Shown: positions 14,601 to 27,550, counted from the first letter of the stretch. The stretch is 64,000 nt of DNA from Ziziphus jujuba (GCF_031755915.1 NC_083382.1:33564501-33628500), one strand, 5' to 3'. Notes: a model not told the origin generated them from the sequence alone. A program made the numbers and translations.

Positions 14601-15211
14601 TGTAAACTGCATGCAATTTAGCCTAGAAGAAGATACTAATACACACAGAACAAAAAGTAAAGACAAGAGACAAGGCGTTCAATTACCGGTGGACCACTGG
14701 GGGGCGCTTGCGGGATAAACTTGCAGTCTCCAGACCCATTAAAACACCAACCATGGTACACACACTGCAACCTACCCCACTGATCAATCCTCCCTTCAGA
14801 TAGTGGGGCCAACCTATGAGGGCAAGTGTCATCGAACACCTTCCAAGCACTCTCATTCCTATCCCACCACACCACCAAATCAATTCCCATCACCTTCTTT
14901 CCATGTGGCTTCCTCTTGTCCAGGTCACAAACCGGCATAATCGGGTACCACTGCGAATACCAATCAAATTTCTCGTTCTGGGTTTGGGTTTCAAGCTCTC
15001 CCTGAGGTGGGTCTGCAGGCTCTGTTGAAACAGAAGATGGCATTGCAGTGAAAAGCTTGGATTTTGAAGCGTTTCGTTGATGTGCTGATGAGAAAGACCA
15101 ACTGGGTATTGGTCTAGAATTCAAGAAAAAGGGTCCTTTGGATTGGGTTTTGGCAACTTTGGTGGGAATACTGTGAAGTGAATGAATAGGTGAAGCTCTC
15201 AGAGCTTCCAT
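11688..15211 (-). CDS. PTC52: PTC52-like Rieske non-haem iron oxygenase, chloroplastic
   Basis: Seven exons: 15211-14687, 14050-13863, 13577-13492, 13385-13201, 13050-12862, 12324-12137 and 11943-11688; they give 538 residues. The first ~60 residues are Ser/Arg-rich and acid-poor, as in a plastid transit peptide. The Rieske [2Fe-2S] ligands are C130, H132, C150 and H153 (CPH...CVYH). The mononuclear iron site is N245/D248/H251/H256 ([13 protein letters not shown]). A C-terminal CxxC (C462, C465), typical of the PAO/PTC52/TIC55 group, precedes two hydrophobic segments at about 477-492 and 505-525. Family knowledge: PTC52 is an inner-envelope oxygenase linked to protochlorophyllide hydroxylation and import of PORA precursor. 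PAO itself is the main alternative, but the overall pattern fits PTC52 better. Confidence 0.93.
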
Positions 15212-15399
15212 TATTGGGAAATTTTCAGTTTTCAGAACACAGACAAGACTACAGGAAGGATAGAAAGTAAGAGAAGAGCCCTAGTCTGTGTACATTCAAC
15301 ACTCAAAAGAATAATACTGAGAAAGTACGCAACTGGGGGCTTAGTTAAAAACTGAAGGCTGGGATTTCAAATGGGGGTTTTGAGCAAATTATAGAGAGG

Positions 15400-17290
15400 A
15401 GTGGATAATATGTTTGGAATGTGTGAAAGGGCGATAATACAAATATACAAGGTTAAGCGTGTGGTTCGAAAGCTCAGGATGTCAGTTAGTTAATGCTGCT
15501 GATTTACATTTTGACCATTTGCTTCTTGTGGCATCCAAATTGACACGTATTTTTACTTATTTATTTTTGGCGAGGAACGCCATCATCATCTTTCCATAAT
15601 TTCATTCATCATGCATGCATGATAACAATGATGACTAAAGCTTCCGCCTTGCACATAGCTTTATTATTTTCCATAAATAAATTTCATATTTCCATGTCTC
15701 TTCTTAAAAATCTATGGTGTTTGAAAAATCATCAATCAATATTAAGAAGATTTTCATTCCAATACTTTTACAAAGTTATAAAAGGGAAAGAGTCCTTTCA
15801 AAATTAATTATGTAGAATCCAGTAAAATTACAGAATGCAGGCTTAAAAATTACAGACATCAGACAAGCATAAAGAGAAAGCTTGTAAAGAGAGAGCTTAA
15901 ATAGCTTGCTAAATGCTGAATTTATTTGCAACTTTTTGCTTTGCATCGTGTGATGATGGGCTTCTTTCCTATCAAAACATAAAACTAATTAAAAAAAAAA
16001 AAAAAAAAGGAAAAAAGAAGAAGAAGAAGACAAGGCCAGGTCTCCTTTGATACAAATTGTACAAACGTGGATATTTCTTTATTGCTGAATTTTCTCTTCT
16101 TATATAACAAGCCTTATTTGCCGGGGAAAATTTCAACTATAAAAAGATATTCAGTGGAAAGGATTTAGAAAATGGAAAGATGAAAAATTTAGAAAATGGA
16201 AAGATGAAAAAACATGTTTGCAAGATACTGACCTATTTGTCAGCCCCAACAGCCTCGGCAGTTTCCTGTGAGCTAACATATATACACATAGAATGAATAT
16301 TTGGTTTTATGAATTATGATCATCCTTTTTTTTCCGTTATAAGACATACTTGTGAATGACTAATGAAATTCCTTACAAAATGGAACCATTTTACATGAGA
16401 CAAGTGTTTGATTATTTTAGTGGGTTTCTCATGATTGTATTGATTAAACTAATCAGTATTAATAATCACAAACAAAATGCCACTTACTTGAGTTTTACTT
16501 ATGTCTCTCCTTTTTCTTTTTCTTTTTCCTTTTTTTTTTTCCTGTCTTCTTTTATTTATCTATTTTTTGGGGACAAAATCTACTTTCCCCTCTTTTTCTT
16601 AATTATCTTAAAAAACCATGTTAATAATCAAATCTTAACTAAAAAAAAAATTAATAATTCTTTCTACTCTTTTTCGTTTTATTATATATCAAATGAAACA
16701 AGTTCCGTTTCTCTAACTGCATAGCAAAATATATAGAAATTTCTATCATAAATAACGTGTAATTAGAAAAGTGCTTAAATTATATCATTTTACAACTTGA
16801 AGAAAGAAAATTGTAATTTTTTTTTAATGTATATCTGAAATTTTGTTAATTTGGGGTTTTTAATATAAATGCAATTTAATTACCTGATAAATATAATAGA
16901 AAAATAGTTTTTAGCAAAAACATAAAAATAAAATAAAATAAAATAATTTTTAAAAAAACAAAAAAAAAAAAAGGGAAGGAGTGAAAATGAGATGGCAGTA
17001 GATGAGGCGGTGGAGTAAGGAGGGAGCAAGCGGAATTTGCTGAGAGAGACAATCCAACCAAAGCCGTCTCAGCCTCTTCTTCTTCTTCTTCATGAAATCC
17101 AAGTAAGTAAACTTCAAAGTCACATTTTCTTCAACTTCTCTGATTCCCCACTTACTCCAATTCTCTTCTCTCCATTTTTTTCAATATATCACTTTCTCTC
17201 CCCCACACACCCCGCCAATTTTTTGTCTCGATCGATTTCAAGATCTGATTTTGATTCAAACTATGAGTATTGGGTTTTCTGGGAAACAAA
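15400..17290. other. Divergent intergenic and leader region (PTC52-like / O-fucosyltransferase-like)
   Basis: The two flanking genes diverge from here. The left part holds A-tracts and a perfect 24-bp tandem pair (16163-16210). From about 17000 the sequence turns CT-rich, which looks like the leader of the plus-strand gene starting at 17295. No further coding signal was recognised. Confidence 0.6.
16163..16210. repeat. Perfect 24-bp tandem duplication
   Basis: Two identical 24-bp units beginning atttagaaaatggaaagatg lie head to tail at 16163-16186 and 16187-16210. The absence of mismatches implies a recent duplication. Confidence 0.95.
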
Positions 17291-17294
17291 ACCC

Positions 17295-19004
17295 ATGAAA
17301 GAATCGAATCCGACCACCGAGCCCATTGGGCACAACCTCGTTAACCTCATAAGCAACCGCTGCTTCGCAGTGTTCGTGTTGTCGGTCCTCATATTTACTG
17401 TGATTGCCATCACCTACCAGCCTCCAGATCCATGGCTCGATTCAGCATCTCCGGCCATGACCAAGATCTTCACGCAACGCGAGAACGCCACCTTCAAAAA
17501 TGACAACTCAATCCTCAAAACCGGCGAGGATTTTCTTCTCCCCGTTGACAACGCCACCTTATCGGCAGCGGCCGCACCGGCCATTGCGCCGGCTTCTTCG
17601 TCTAATCCCGTCTCCGACGACGATGTGGTGATCGAGAAATCCGACGCTGTAATTATCAGTACCAATTCGACAAGCCCGAAATTGAGTTGCGACTTGTTGG
17701 AAAGAGTGAACTGTTCGGACCCTCTAGCTCTGGTGGCAATCAAGAAGTTCAATTCGAAGGTGTTCAAGTCCATTGCGTTCCTGGAGTACCAGACTCCGGT
17801 AAACGGATCCAAACCCAACGAGTGTGATGTGTCCTGGAGGTTTCGAAACAAAAAGGAGAATTCTTGGAGAAAATACAGGGATTTTAGGAGGTTCAAGTTT
17901 GGATTCGACGATAATTGCGGGTACAAAGTGGTCCACGCAAGCGGGTGGCATTCGGGTATCAATGCCCGTCGCTCAAGAACCAGGGTTGGTAATGCCACAA
18001 AGGGCGTGAAAGTTTCGCCGCCGATTCGGGACGAGGAGATAAATGACACCATCCCAAGCTTGGGATCGGAGATGAACTTCAGGAAAGGAAGGTACTTGTA
18101 CTATTCTCGTGGTGGTGATTATTGTAAAGGAATGAATCATTATATGTGGAGTTTCTTGTGTGGTTTGGGTGAGGCCATGTATTTGAATAGGACTTTTGTT
18201 ATGGATTTTAGTGTGTGTCTCTCTGCAACTTATAATCCTAGCAATAAAGATGAGGAGGGGAAAGATTTCCGATACTATTTCGATTTTGAGCATCTTAAGG
18301 AGGTTGCCTCCATTGTTGAGGAGGGTGAATTCTTAAGAGATTGGAAGAAATGGGATCGCGGGCATAAGAGGAAACTTCCGGTTAGGAAGGTTGTGAGCTA
18401 TAAGACCACCCCCATGCAGCTTAAGAAGGATAGGAATGCCATCATTTGGAGGCAGTTTGATGCCCCTGAGCCTGAGAATTACTGGTACAGGGTCTGTGAA
18501 GGACAAGCTGCCAAGTACATTCAAAGACCTTGGCATGCTCTGTGGAAATCCAAGAGGTTGATGAATATTGTTACTGAGATCAGTGGCAGAATGGACTGGG
18601 ATTTCGATGCTGCTCATGTGGTTCGAGGAGAGAAGGCCCAGAATAAGGAGCTGTGGCCGCATTTAGATTATGATACTTCCCCTGAAATGCTTCTTGAGAA
18701 GCTTAAAGGGATGGTTCAGCCATGGAGGAATTTGTATATAGCCACCAATGAACCTTTCTATAATTACTTTGATAAACTAAGGTCTCAGTACAAGGTTCAT
18801 TTGCTTGATGATTACAAGGAACTGTGGGGAAGTACAAGTGAGTGGTACAATGAGACTAAGCTCTTGAACGATGGTCGACCTGTTGAGTTTGATGGATACA
18901 TGAGAGTGGCGGTGGATACAGAGGTCCTTTACAGGGCAAAGAAACGAGTGGAAACGTTTTATGATTTGACAAAAGATTGCAAGGATGGAATCAATACTTG
19001 CTGA
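17295..19004 (+). CDS. O-fucosyltransferase family protein, type II membrane, intronless
   Basis: A single exon of 570 codons gives 569 residues. The ATG at 17295 is the first in the frame; the open frame upstream lacks an ATG. Residues 23-40 form one membrane anchor after a short N-terminal tail, followed by a Ser/Ala/Asn-rich stem with several N-glycosylation sequons and then a lumenal domain. Diagnostic pieces are RYLYYSRGGDYCKGMNHYMW, HVVRGEKAQNKELWPHLDYD and IATNEPFYNYFDKL. They match the plant-specific group related to GDP-fucose protein O-fucosyltransferases (the At4g12700/At2g04280 type, from memory). A Golgi location is expected from the topology. The acceptor and even the donor sugar are unproven for this group. 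The 3' UTR runs to about 19250 and faces the 3' end of the LOG gene. Confidence 0.9.
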   Translation: MKESNPTTEPIGHNLVNLISNRCFAVFVLSVLIFTVIAITYQPPDPWLDSASPAMTKIFTQRENATFKNDNSILKTGEDFLLPVDNATLSAAAAPAIAPASSSNPVSDDDVVIEKSDAVIISTNSTSPKLSCDLLERVNCSDPLALVAIKKFNSKVFKSIAFLEYQTPVNGSKPNECDVSWRFRNKKENSWRKYRDFRRFKFGFDDNCGYKVVHASGWHSGINARRSRTRVGNATKGVKVSPPIRDEEINDTIPSLGSEMNFRKGRYLYYSRGGDYCKGMNHYMWSFLCGLGEAMYLNRTFVMDFSVCLSATYNPSNKDEEGKDFRYYFDFEHLKEVASIVEEGEFLRDWKKWDRGHKRKLPVRKVVSYKTTPMQLKKDRNAIIWRQFDAPEPENYWYRVCEGQAAKYIQRPWHALWKSKRLMNIVTEISGRMDWDFDAAHVVRGEKAQNKELWPHLDYDTSPEMLLEKLKGMVQPWRNLYIATNEPFYNYFDKLRSQYKVHLLDDYKELWGSTSEWYNETKLLNDGRPVEFDGYMRVAVDTEVLYRAKKRVETFYDLTKDCKDGINTC

Positions 19005-19843
19005 TCAGGTTGCCAATGATACCATTTGTTGCTTTTTATTATATTTTGATTCAGTTTCTGAAATGATACTATTGGGTTCACTTCAGGCTTCGATTGTATT
19101 TTCTTGTCTTGTTGGTTTAGTACGATTGGCAATACCTGTTGATCACAAGAAGCTTGTATTTGTACTATAAATTACAACTTGTTTTGGCCTGTGGCACCGT
19201 TTTTCCTCCTCCGAGTTGTTGCCTATGTTGTGCAATTTAATGAAGTATTCTCATTTTCCTTCTCCCATTTTGTCTAACACATGAAGATAAGCAGAATAAT
19301 AATTGAAAATGATTTTAATGGCTTACTTCATTGATATAAGAGATTCACATTTCCTTGGAATCCTAGGAATCTATGTTGCGTGATCCAGCTCATGGATCGC
19401 ATTTAAAAATTTCTGACTCATTTAGTGAAAGTGAAAAAATTGTTACATTTTCCTCTTAGGCTATAACCCAGATAGCAGAGTAGGCTCTCACTTCAGTACA
19501 ATGTTGCTTCCTGAAAATAACCATAAACTGCTAAGCTTCGTTTTGTATAGGTTCTTGGGTAGTTTATAGATAATGCAAATGGAATCCTTAAACTGAAGAT
19601 TGAAAAATAGTGTGATGTAAAAATTCAACCTTCCTTTTAACTCGTAAAAGTTAAGTTTGTGAAATCAGTCTTCAAAAGCAAATTTAGGCTTGCATTGACA
19701 AGTAAGCCTGCATTCCCGTTTCAGCTCTAAACAAAAAATTATGTGTAAACAATTTTGCATGAAGCAATCTTTCAAAAAGTTACAGGTAGATGCAACGCCC
19801 GTATCTTCTTGGAAGATAAAAAAAATGTAAAAGGGATTAGCAA

Positions 19844-21818
19844 CTAGAAGTTTCTATTGTGGTTCTGTTCATGGTTCCAGCTTTGACTTGGTGCCACTTG
19901 ATCGTGCAGAGGTATGTATTCCTACAGATACACACGAAAGTGCTTTTAGTTTTAGCAGCATATTTAATATAACAATAAAAAAGAAACACATGGATTTTTT
20001 TTCCATTTTTCTCTGGTCCTCTTAAAAAAATTCAAAATATTTAAAGCAACGTGGAATGGCATTAATGCAAAGGAAAGTTGAAGTGCACCTCCATCCTCTG
20101 TATCAGCTCTGCAGCAGTTGTTGCAGGAATGACAATGCTTCTGGCAGATGGATCAATAAATCCTTCTTCAACTCCTTTGTCGAATACACCAAGTAAGCAA
20201 TCATAATAGCCATCAACATTTAACAGGCCCACCTGTTGGTGAAACCATTAATATGTACTGCTTAATTTGATTGTAGCTCTAGCTTTGTTTTTAGCTTTAA
20301 GTAAGATCATTATATTTTTGAGACTTTCTTTAGAGCATTTTCATGGATTGCCTTTGCCATGTCTCAAACTTATCAGCAATCTGCATGTGTTAAAGAATCC
20401 ATTTTGTTTTAGAAAGAAAAAGTTAAAAGTTCAATCAATTTTATTTTCATACTTTTGATTTGAACAGGTGATTTAAAAGTTCAATTGAAACAATTCAATC
20501 ATTTAATGAGAAGAAAAGAAGAAGCAGGATTTCACTTTTCACCTTATCATTATCTTCCATCAATCTATAATGTTCAAATTTCTAGGGGTAAAAGTACAAA
20601 AGGAGAATATGAGCCACACTTTCTATGTAAAAGATTCAAAAAGTCTCATTTCGACTTTACCGGCGGCTACTAGATTGTTGTGACACCAAACACGCTAAAA
20701 ATAAGATTTAAAAGAGGAGAGAAATATATCTATATCTATATCTATCTATATATATATATATATATGTTTTATTTTTTTTTTCGCTGAAGAAGAGAGAAAT
20801 ATTATGAGCCCTCAAATGGGTGTTAAGTCTTAATCATGGCCGTCACTATAATAATTTGGGCGGCTGTCAATTTGAAGGGCCAGAACTGACTCATAACCGC
20901 ATACACCATATGACTCGGTCCCCGATTTTGATGGTTTGATTAAGAAATCAATCTGCTAATTCATTAAAGCGATTAGAGATTGAATGGTTCCACGCATCTT
21001 TTTTAACCTTTTTTTACAAGTAAAATAAAGTTTTCCCTTTAAAGACAAAGTGGCAAAGATAAAAGGTTCTAGAGCTTGAATTCACATCCCAATATAAAAA
21101 ATAAATAAATAAAGTAAAATAAAGTTAACATAAAAATAATAATAATAATAATAATAAAGTAAAACAAAGTTAACATTTAAAAAAAAAGCTTCTTCATCTA
21201 AAGAAAAAGACTTGGATCATTCATGCTAATTTAGTAAGCCTTCTATTTGCCTTGCAACGGCAATGAATCATTGATAACGAGTCATTAATATGCGGTGTGA
21301 AATGAAGAAACTTGCACTTTTCCTTTAAATTTTTTTGTCTTCTTATATTTTATTGGGCAATGGAGCCCATAATATACAGGGTGATATAGTCTCCCACAAT
21401 ATGATATGGAACATTAATTTTAATTTTAAAATAGAACATAGTCACCTAGCATATTCTGAACTTCATTGTAAAGAAGAATGGGATTGTGTAGATAATATAT
21501 ATGTATATATATATGTGTGTGTGTATATAAGGAATAGTGTTGGTCTTTATCAAACGTCAATTTGACAATGAAAAAGAAAAGCACTTTAATGATGAATGAG
21601 TAACTAATGATAAATAAGAGAAATACTAGAAATCAAAATATTGACTTCTACTTGTAGATTAATCATCTTAGGGAGGACTTCTAACAGCCAACTTACTAAA
21701 CCTCTGGCTAAGTTATGTATAATACAATCTGATTGGGAAAGTGAGAAATAAGTAGTTTTGGTGAAAATATTATAGAGAACAAACTTCCTAATTGAATGAA
21801 AGCAAAGAAATTTATCTA

Positions 21819-21852
<34 letters not shown>

Positions 21853-23121
21853 AGAATTTTCTAGTCAAGAAATTCTTAATTTTATTAAATAGCATAACAA
21901 ATGTTAAAGGTTATCATATAATAGATATATTATTTTGATGAAAAATCATCATAATTTTCCATATCATCTCTTGATTTGCTATCAATTGAGGTTGGTGTAG
22001 TTAATATGCTCATTAAACCCATAAGATCATTGGTTCAAAACATAACTCCTCCCTTTAAAATTAGACATGCCCCCCTCCCCTCCCTCGCCAGTAATGACAA
22101 TTTACTGGGGTCATTTACATATAACTTTCTATAAATATATATATATATATATATATAGTTTGAAACAGTTATTTGAACTTACAGGTTTGTTATGGATTCC
22201 CAGCTGTGACCAAGTTATCATCTCAAGCAGCTCCTCCATGGTTCCATATCCTCCTTAAAAACCCCAAAAGAAAAACCAAGAATTTCAAATGTTTAAGTAC
22301 TTATAGTTTTTGTTATATATGATGAAGTTAGTATTTTGGTTAATTGGGAAAACATATATATATATATATATATCTATACCAGGCAGTGCAATAAAAGCAT
22401 CAGCTCGACGAGCCATCTCAGCTTTTCTTTCATGCATATCCGATACAATTATAACTTCTCCCACTGAGCTTCCCGATATCTGCAGCACTTGGCAATCAAC
22501 TTATAATTAATTAATTCCTTCATTAGCTACTAGTTAATCAATTAAGGACATACATATATAGAGAGACCAGAGATTTCATACCTCAAGTGGAATAAGCGCT
22601 TTTGGAATAACTCTTAACACAAACAAATTAAAAAAAAAAAAAAAGAAAAAAAAAAAGAAAGAAAATCAATGAACTTCATTTGGTATTACAGCAATATTTG
22701 GAATATATATATATATGTAAAAAAATTGTTAAATAAACTCCAAAAGAGGCAGCCTTTGATAATATAATATAATTAATGTTTATTATTGACTTGGTTTTTC
22801 TCTTACCCAAGAACATGACATCCACCATCATGAACAGTTTGTGAAACTAACCCCATCAGTCCTCCACTCCCTCCTCCATAAACCAAATCCATCTTCCTCG
22901 CTACCTGCATCAACAAAAACCCACAAAAAATATGTGTTTATATATAATATATATATATATATACACACATAATAGAAAGAAAGAGAGAAGAGAGGACGAG
23001 TATATAGATATATAAACACCAATACCAATTCTCTTCCAAGATCAAGAGCTGCATCACTGAATATTTTTCTGTGCCCTGAATTACTGCCACAGAAGACACA
23101 CACCGTTCTAAACTTGCCCAT
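19844..23121 (-). CDS. LOG: Cytokinin riboside 5'-monophosphate phosphoribohydrolase (LOG family)
   Basis: Seven exons: 23121-23026, 22904-22807, 22612-22582, 22479-22380, 22253-22183, 20232-20089 and 19921-19844; they give 205 residues. Family motifs are [10 protein letters not shown] near the N-terminus, GGGSGGLMG (42-50), MHERKAEM with the catalytic Arg at about 93, and PGGYGTMEE (108-116) with the catalytic Glu at 116. Known role: LOG enzymes hydrolyse cytokinin nucleotides in one step to active free bases plus ribose 5-phosphate in the cytosol. The last exon ([16 protein letters not shown]...) was found by its homology to the usual LOG tail. If the preceding donor is not used, a short alternative tail follows. 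Intron 5 is almost 2 kb and holds a SINE-like sequence. The member closest to this copy cannot be settled by eye. Confidence 0.95.
21983..22062 (+). mobile_element. tRNA-derived SINE-like sequence in LOG intron 5
   Basis: A pol III A-box-like tggtgtagttaat (21993-22005) and B-box-like ggttcaaaac (22032-22041) are separated by 26 bp, close to tRNA spacing. The sequence lies opposite to LOG transcription. I could not define a tail or a target-site duplication, so it may be an old or partial copy. It does not fold as a convincing tRNA. Confidence 0.4.
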
Positions 23122-23245
23122 TATTTCTTCACACTACACCTCTAAGGCTGAAGGCTCCAACACAAATATTTAAGAATTAATTAATAGCTGTAGAACCAAT
23201 TAAGTCTTCACACGCAAGTCTCTCTCTAGCTATCTCTACATGTAC

Positions 23246-23253
23246 ATTTTATA
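23246..23253 (-). promoter_or_regulatory. Candidate TATA box of the LOG gene
   Basis: TATAAAAT on the minus strand, about 125 bp upstream of the ATG at 23121. The surroundings are rich in TA and CT repeats, so chance occurrence is possible. Confidence 0.35.
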
Positions 23254-23299
23254 ATATAATATAATATATTATAAAAGCATAATAATGTTTGTTTATTAA

Positions 23300-24077
23300 T
23301 CAAGTATATTAGTTCTCTGTCGTAGGACTTGCATATATATATATATATATATGCGCAGGAATATGGCACGTGAGAGGTACTGTGATGTCCATGGCCCAAG
23401 CATATGGAAAATAATATGTTTTTAAAGAGTCAAAGGAGATTCTTCTTCCCTTTCTTTTCCAATATGCTTGTATTATATATTTATCAGATTTCCTTTGGTG
23501 GGTGCACCAATTATAAGACACGCTTTTTACCTGCTTGTCCAAATATATATATATATATATATATGGAAGCAGATGAATATTCATCCATCCTAGCCGGCTC
23601 TCAGATTTGGAAGTCTGATTAGGTGATCTTGTGTTTCGCGTGGTTGGTTTCGTATCACATAGAAAAAAAAGGGAGCTCGATCCATCTCTCGTTCCACAAA
23701 CACAATCATATATGTATATATAGATATATATATAATCCTATTCACGAGGTTGGACATGTTATCTTAGATGGCGGCAATCTTTCTAAGCAGAAAGTTAGCT
23801 TCTTCTTTTTTTTTTTGACATGAATTATATGTTATTTATGTGAAAAAAAGAAAACTTTCGTTGCGTGGAAAGATTAATTCCTCCATTTAGAATAAAATGG
23901 ATGAATAAAATAAAATATATATATATATATATATATATATTTCACATCTTTAGGTGCTGTCATATATAGTGTCCCCTTGTCGCTCCCATTAATTTGAGTG
24001 GCTGAAAAATAAGTTTTAATGCTAAACCAAGGATTTTCCTTTCTTCACTATTATTATTTTGTTTTATCCCTTTAGTC

Positions 24078-24110
<33 letters not shown>

Positions 24111-27100
24111 TACATATGTACATATAAATGCTAAAGTATGATATCCTTTTGGGAAATCTCAGCCATCCAATATTAGCTAGGACAGACCTTTTATTCTCCC
24201 TTTATATTATATCAGTTTTGTCATCTCTTAAGTTGGCGAATTTTTAGTTGACGATGATGCATCAAATCCGGACATAAGAAAGTATTTTATGAAACATTTA
24301 TTTCACCTCAGCAAGCACATCTACTGTGGTGTTTAGCTTTATTCATTTTTTTGCCTTATTTACGGTTAAGTACAAAACTACACATGTTAAAACATTATAT
24401 ATATGTATATATATTTATGAATTTAGAAATAATTTATTTCAAATTTTCTGGATTTAGATCTAGACTTCTCCTTCTTTTTTTTTTTTTTTTTTAAGATTTG
24501 AGTTGCTAAGTGGCTGGAAAAAAAAAAACAAAAAAAAATCCTCATTGTAGACAGGAACCATTCTAACCGCCAAGAAAACTCAACTAGCACAGCCGTTGGG
24601 AAGAAGCCTAGCCTTGCCACCGCCGAAAGACCCATAATCATAAGTTGTGCCACAGCTGACAAACCAAATCATAGCCAGTTGCTGCCGTGAAGAAGTCACT
24701 GCGAGATCTGCAGCTTCTCGGCCTTCAACCTCAACGTGTTTTCCTTTTTCATTTAAGTGACTTTTTATTTTTTTTAATTTGGAAAACTAAAATATTTTTG
24801 TACTTCGCTATAAACACATGAAAAAAAAAAAAAAAAAATTCTTGATACCACAATAGATGTAGTGTGGTAAAATAACTGTTTTATATAACACTTTCTCATA
24901 CCATATAATATTAATCCCGACCACCTATTGACATCCATAAATTAATAATTTACAAAAGTATGTTAAACTAAAATTAATATATGATGCATTCATACCAAAT
25001 TATATGTCACATAAATTATTACATCTAACAAGAAGTCTTTGTTTAGCAAATGGCAATTTGAATGTCCAACGGATACATGCATGTCAAATTGATTATATGG
25101 CGCTAATTTGTTTTTATTAGCCTAAGGTTTTTGTTTCCTAATTATTAGAAGATATTCAATGTCACACACATATACATATATATATAAACGAGGAGGAAGA
25201 AAAGTAGAAATTTGCTAGCTAGCTAGTTCAGAAATTGGTGAATATGGCCTTTGGCGTCGCATCAACTATCAAGAACCTGAAGTGTCATTAAGATATACTT
25301 TTTAAAAAAGTTAATTAAAGCTTTTGTCCAAAAAAAATAACGTGTTTTTTTTAGTGGGAGCTGCGGAGGGGAATTTAGCATGGAAATTAATCAAAGAGGC
25401 TTACCAACAACATCCTCGGCCGGGCAACTTTTTAAAGGTTTGTTTGGTCAATGAACAGCATTGAGCCGATCATATTTTGACAAATACATATTGAAGTTGT
25501 TTAGGGAAAAAATTATAGGTGCCTGGCTCTGGCTTCTGATATTATATCATACATATCTATATATGATCACCATCTAAATGTAACAAAGCCTCTAAACTAA
25601 TTATAAGCACTTTTTAGCTTTTTATGATAATATTCATCACCTATGATGCAATTATTATGATAGCTAGGCATGCATCATGCATGGTATTAAATTGGGATTT
25701 TTTTTATTTTTTTATTTTTTTAAAAATATTGTTTTTCGGTAGTGTTAAAATGGGCCGGGTTGAAGCGTGCATTGGGATGATGATGATGTGGGGTCTCCAT
25801 ATGGTGTCCACCATCCATTAATCAACAAAAGAGATTACATACTTTATTAATTATGTTGTTGCTTGTTTGACTTGAATAATCATTTTTGACAATTAACTTA
25901 TACTTGCAATAAAAAAAACTCTACCAATTAAAAACAAATGAAAAAAAAAATAAAAAAAAATCCAATCTGCATACAGAAACGTACCACACCTACATATGTA
26001 TGGTTTAGTGTCCAGATCTACTGCTTTTCTTAAACTCTTATGTGAATGAATAGATGGGATGAGTTTAGCCTGAGTCTGCTGAAGCCGGACTACTGGCAAA
26101 CCAGAAATTTTGTCCTTTATCTGCTTTTCTAATATTTTTTCTCTGGGAATTGGATCATTGTGTTCTTCAGGGAGGAAAAAGGGAGAAGAAATGCTGGTGT
26201 GCTTGGAAAACTAAATTAAGCCCTGGGGACTTTTAGCCAAAAAGAAGAAAAAAAAGGGTAAATTGTATTTCAATATCATGTAATTTGTTTATATTACACA
26301 TTAGATCCTTTAATTAAAACGATTTATGTTGAATTCTTAATTTATAATTTGTTCTGCATTCCAAATTAACTAACACAAAGTTTAAAAATTAAAAAAATTA
26401 ACTAGTTAATTAGGCTTTAAATAATTATACAATTTACTTGTGACTTGTCTTGCTCTTGGTAGATGTTAAAAGACAAAATTAACAAGACAAATAAACATGT
26501 CGGTAAAGCCATATCTAATTAGTTGTCCATGTTATGTATATATTATATTATTGTTTATATTTAATTTTAATTAAATCAAAGCTGTCTGTGACTTGCTTTA
26601 TCTTTTAAAATCTACATCTTTAAAAGTTTTGTAGGTATGCTCACATCACGTTGGAAAGCTAGAAGTCAATATGGAAAACGAGTAATGATCAAGTAAGCAA
26701 ATAAATCCTCCTTAAGTACCAATTTGTTTTTTTTTTTTCTTTTGTTTTTTTCGAAAACTATTGATTAATGATTTATAAAATTACTGTTCACAAGTCTGAT
26801 TAATTTTTCTTTATTGGGCAGTGGTACGTGGAAGCGTTTGTTCAAAATTTACACGTTTTGTCACAAGATTTTGAGTTACTTATGAGTAGCTATATCATTT
26901 CTCACCACCAAAAGGCATCTGGAAAGATGGGAGTATTAATAATTAGATGGATGTAGTAAAATGGATTGGACATGTCAATTAGTAGTCAGGCATGTACTAG
27001 CAAATGGTTTTCATTTGAATAACATTAATTGCCACAATTTGCTCATGGCTGTCTCAAGTCTCAACCACTGCCCAACACAAACTCATACTCTGATTGGAGC

Positions 27101-27550
27101 AAGACAGTACTGAACTCCAAATGGCAGCAACATATTGATCAAGCTTGACCCCTCAACAGCTTACATCCATTGCAGGACTCATGAATGCGCAATCAATTAG
27201 TGTGTATATATATATATATATATATGGGTTTTCAGCAAAAAAATATATATATAGGGGTTTTGGTTAGGAGAGAGAACAGGCACCGTTTTCTTCTTGTTTG
27301 ATTGAGAGTGCTAAATGACAATTATAGAACTGTGTACCCATACCATCATTATGCATTACTTGGCCCAGTTTAACTGACTAATTATTATCAGTGGTAGTGT
27401 CATCCATTTTCCACAAGAAGTGAGGCTAAACTCCAAACCGACCAGTATGAACTCTGATCACATCATATTATTATTATCATTAAATGATGAGGTTTTTTGA
27501 TGATCTAAGTAATTTACAGAATTGTGTAAATCCAGGTCCCAAGGAATAAT
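23300..27550. other. Gene-poor interval between LOG and the alpha/beta hydrolase
   Basis: AT-rich DNA with many (TA)n tracts (for example 23334-23352, 23542-23563, 23915-23941 and 24078-24102) and poly(A/T) runs. A short GC-richer island at 24540-24720 stands out but gives no recognisable protein. No RNA gene or complete mobile element was identified. Confidence 0.6.

Noticed and set aside
16356..16724. 122-codon plus-strand frame
   Set aside because: Ser/Phe-rich output of T-rich DNA without homology; composition explains the open frame.
17037..17294. Upstream extension of the O-fucosyltransferase-like frame
   Set aside because: There is no ATG in this stretch and it is CT-rich leader sequence; the ATG at 17295 gives the expected short cytosolic tail before the membrane anchor.
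17414..18052. 212-codon open frame antisense to the O-fucosyltransferase-like gene
   Set aside because: It lies entirely opposite a conserved coding sequence and resembles no family; a shadow frame.
23334..24102. Regularly spaced (TA)n blocks that superficially suggest an array
   Set aside because: Simple dinucleotide microsatellites without unique spacers; not a CRISPR or satellite array.
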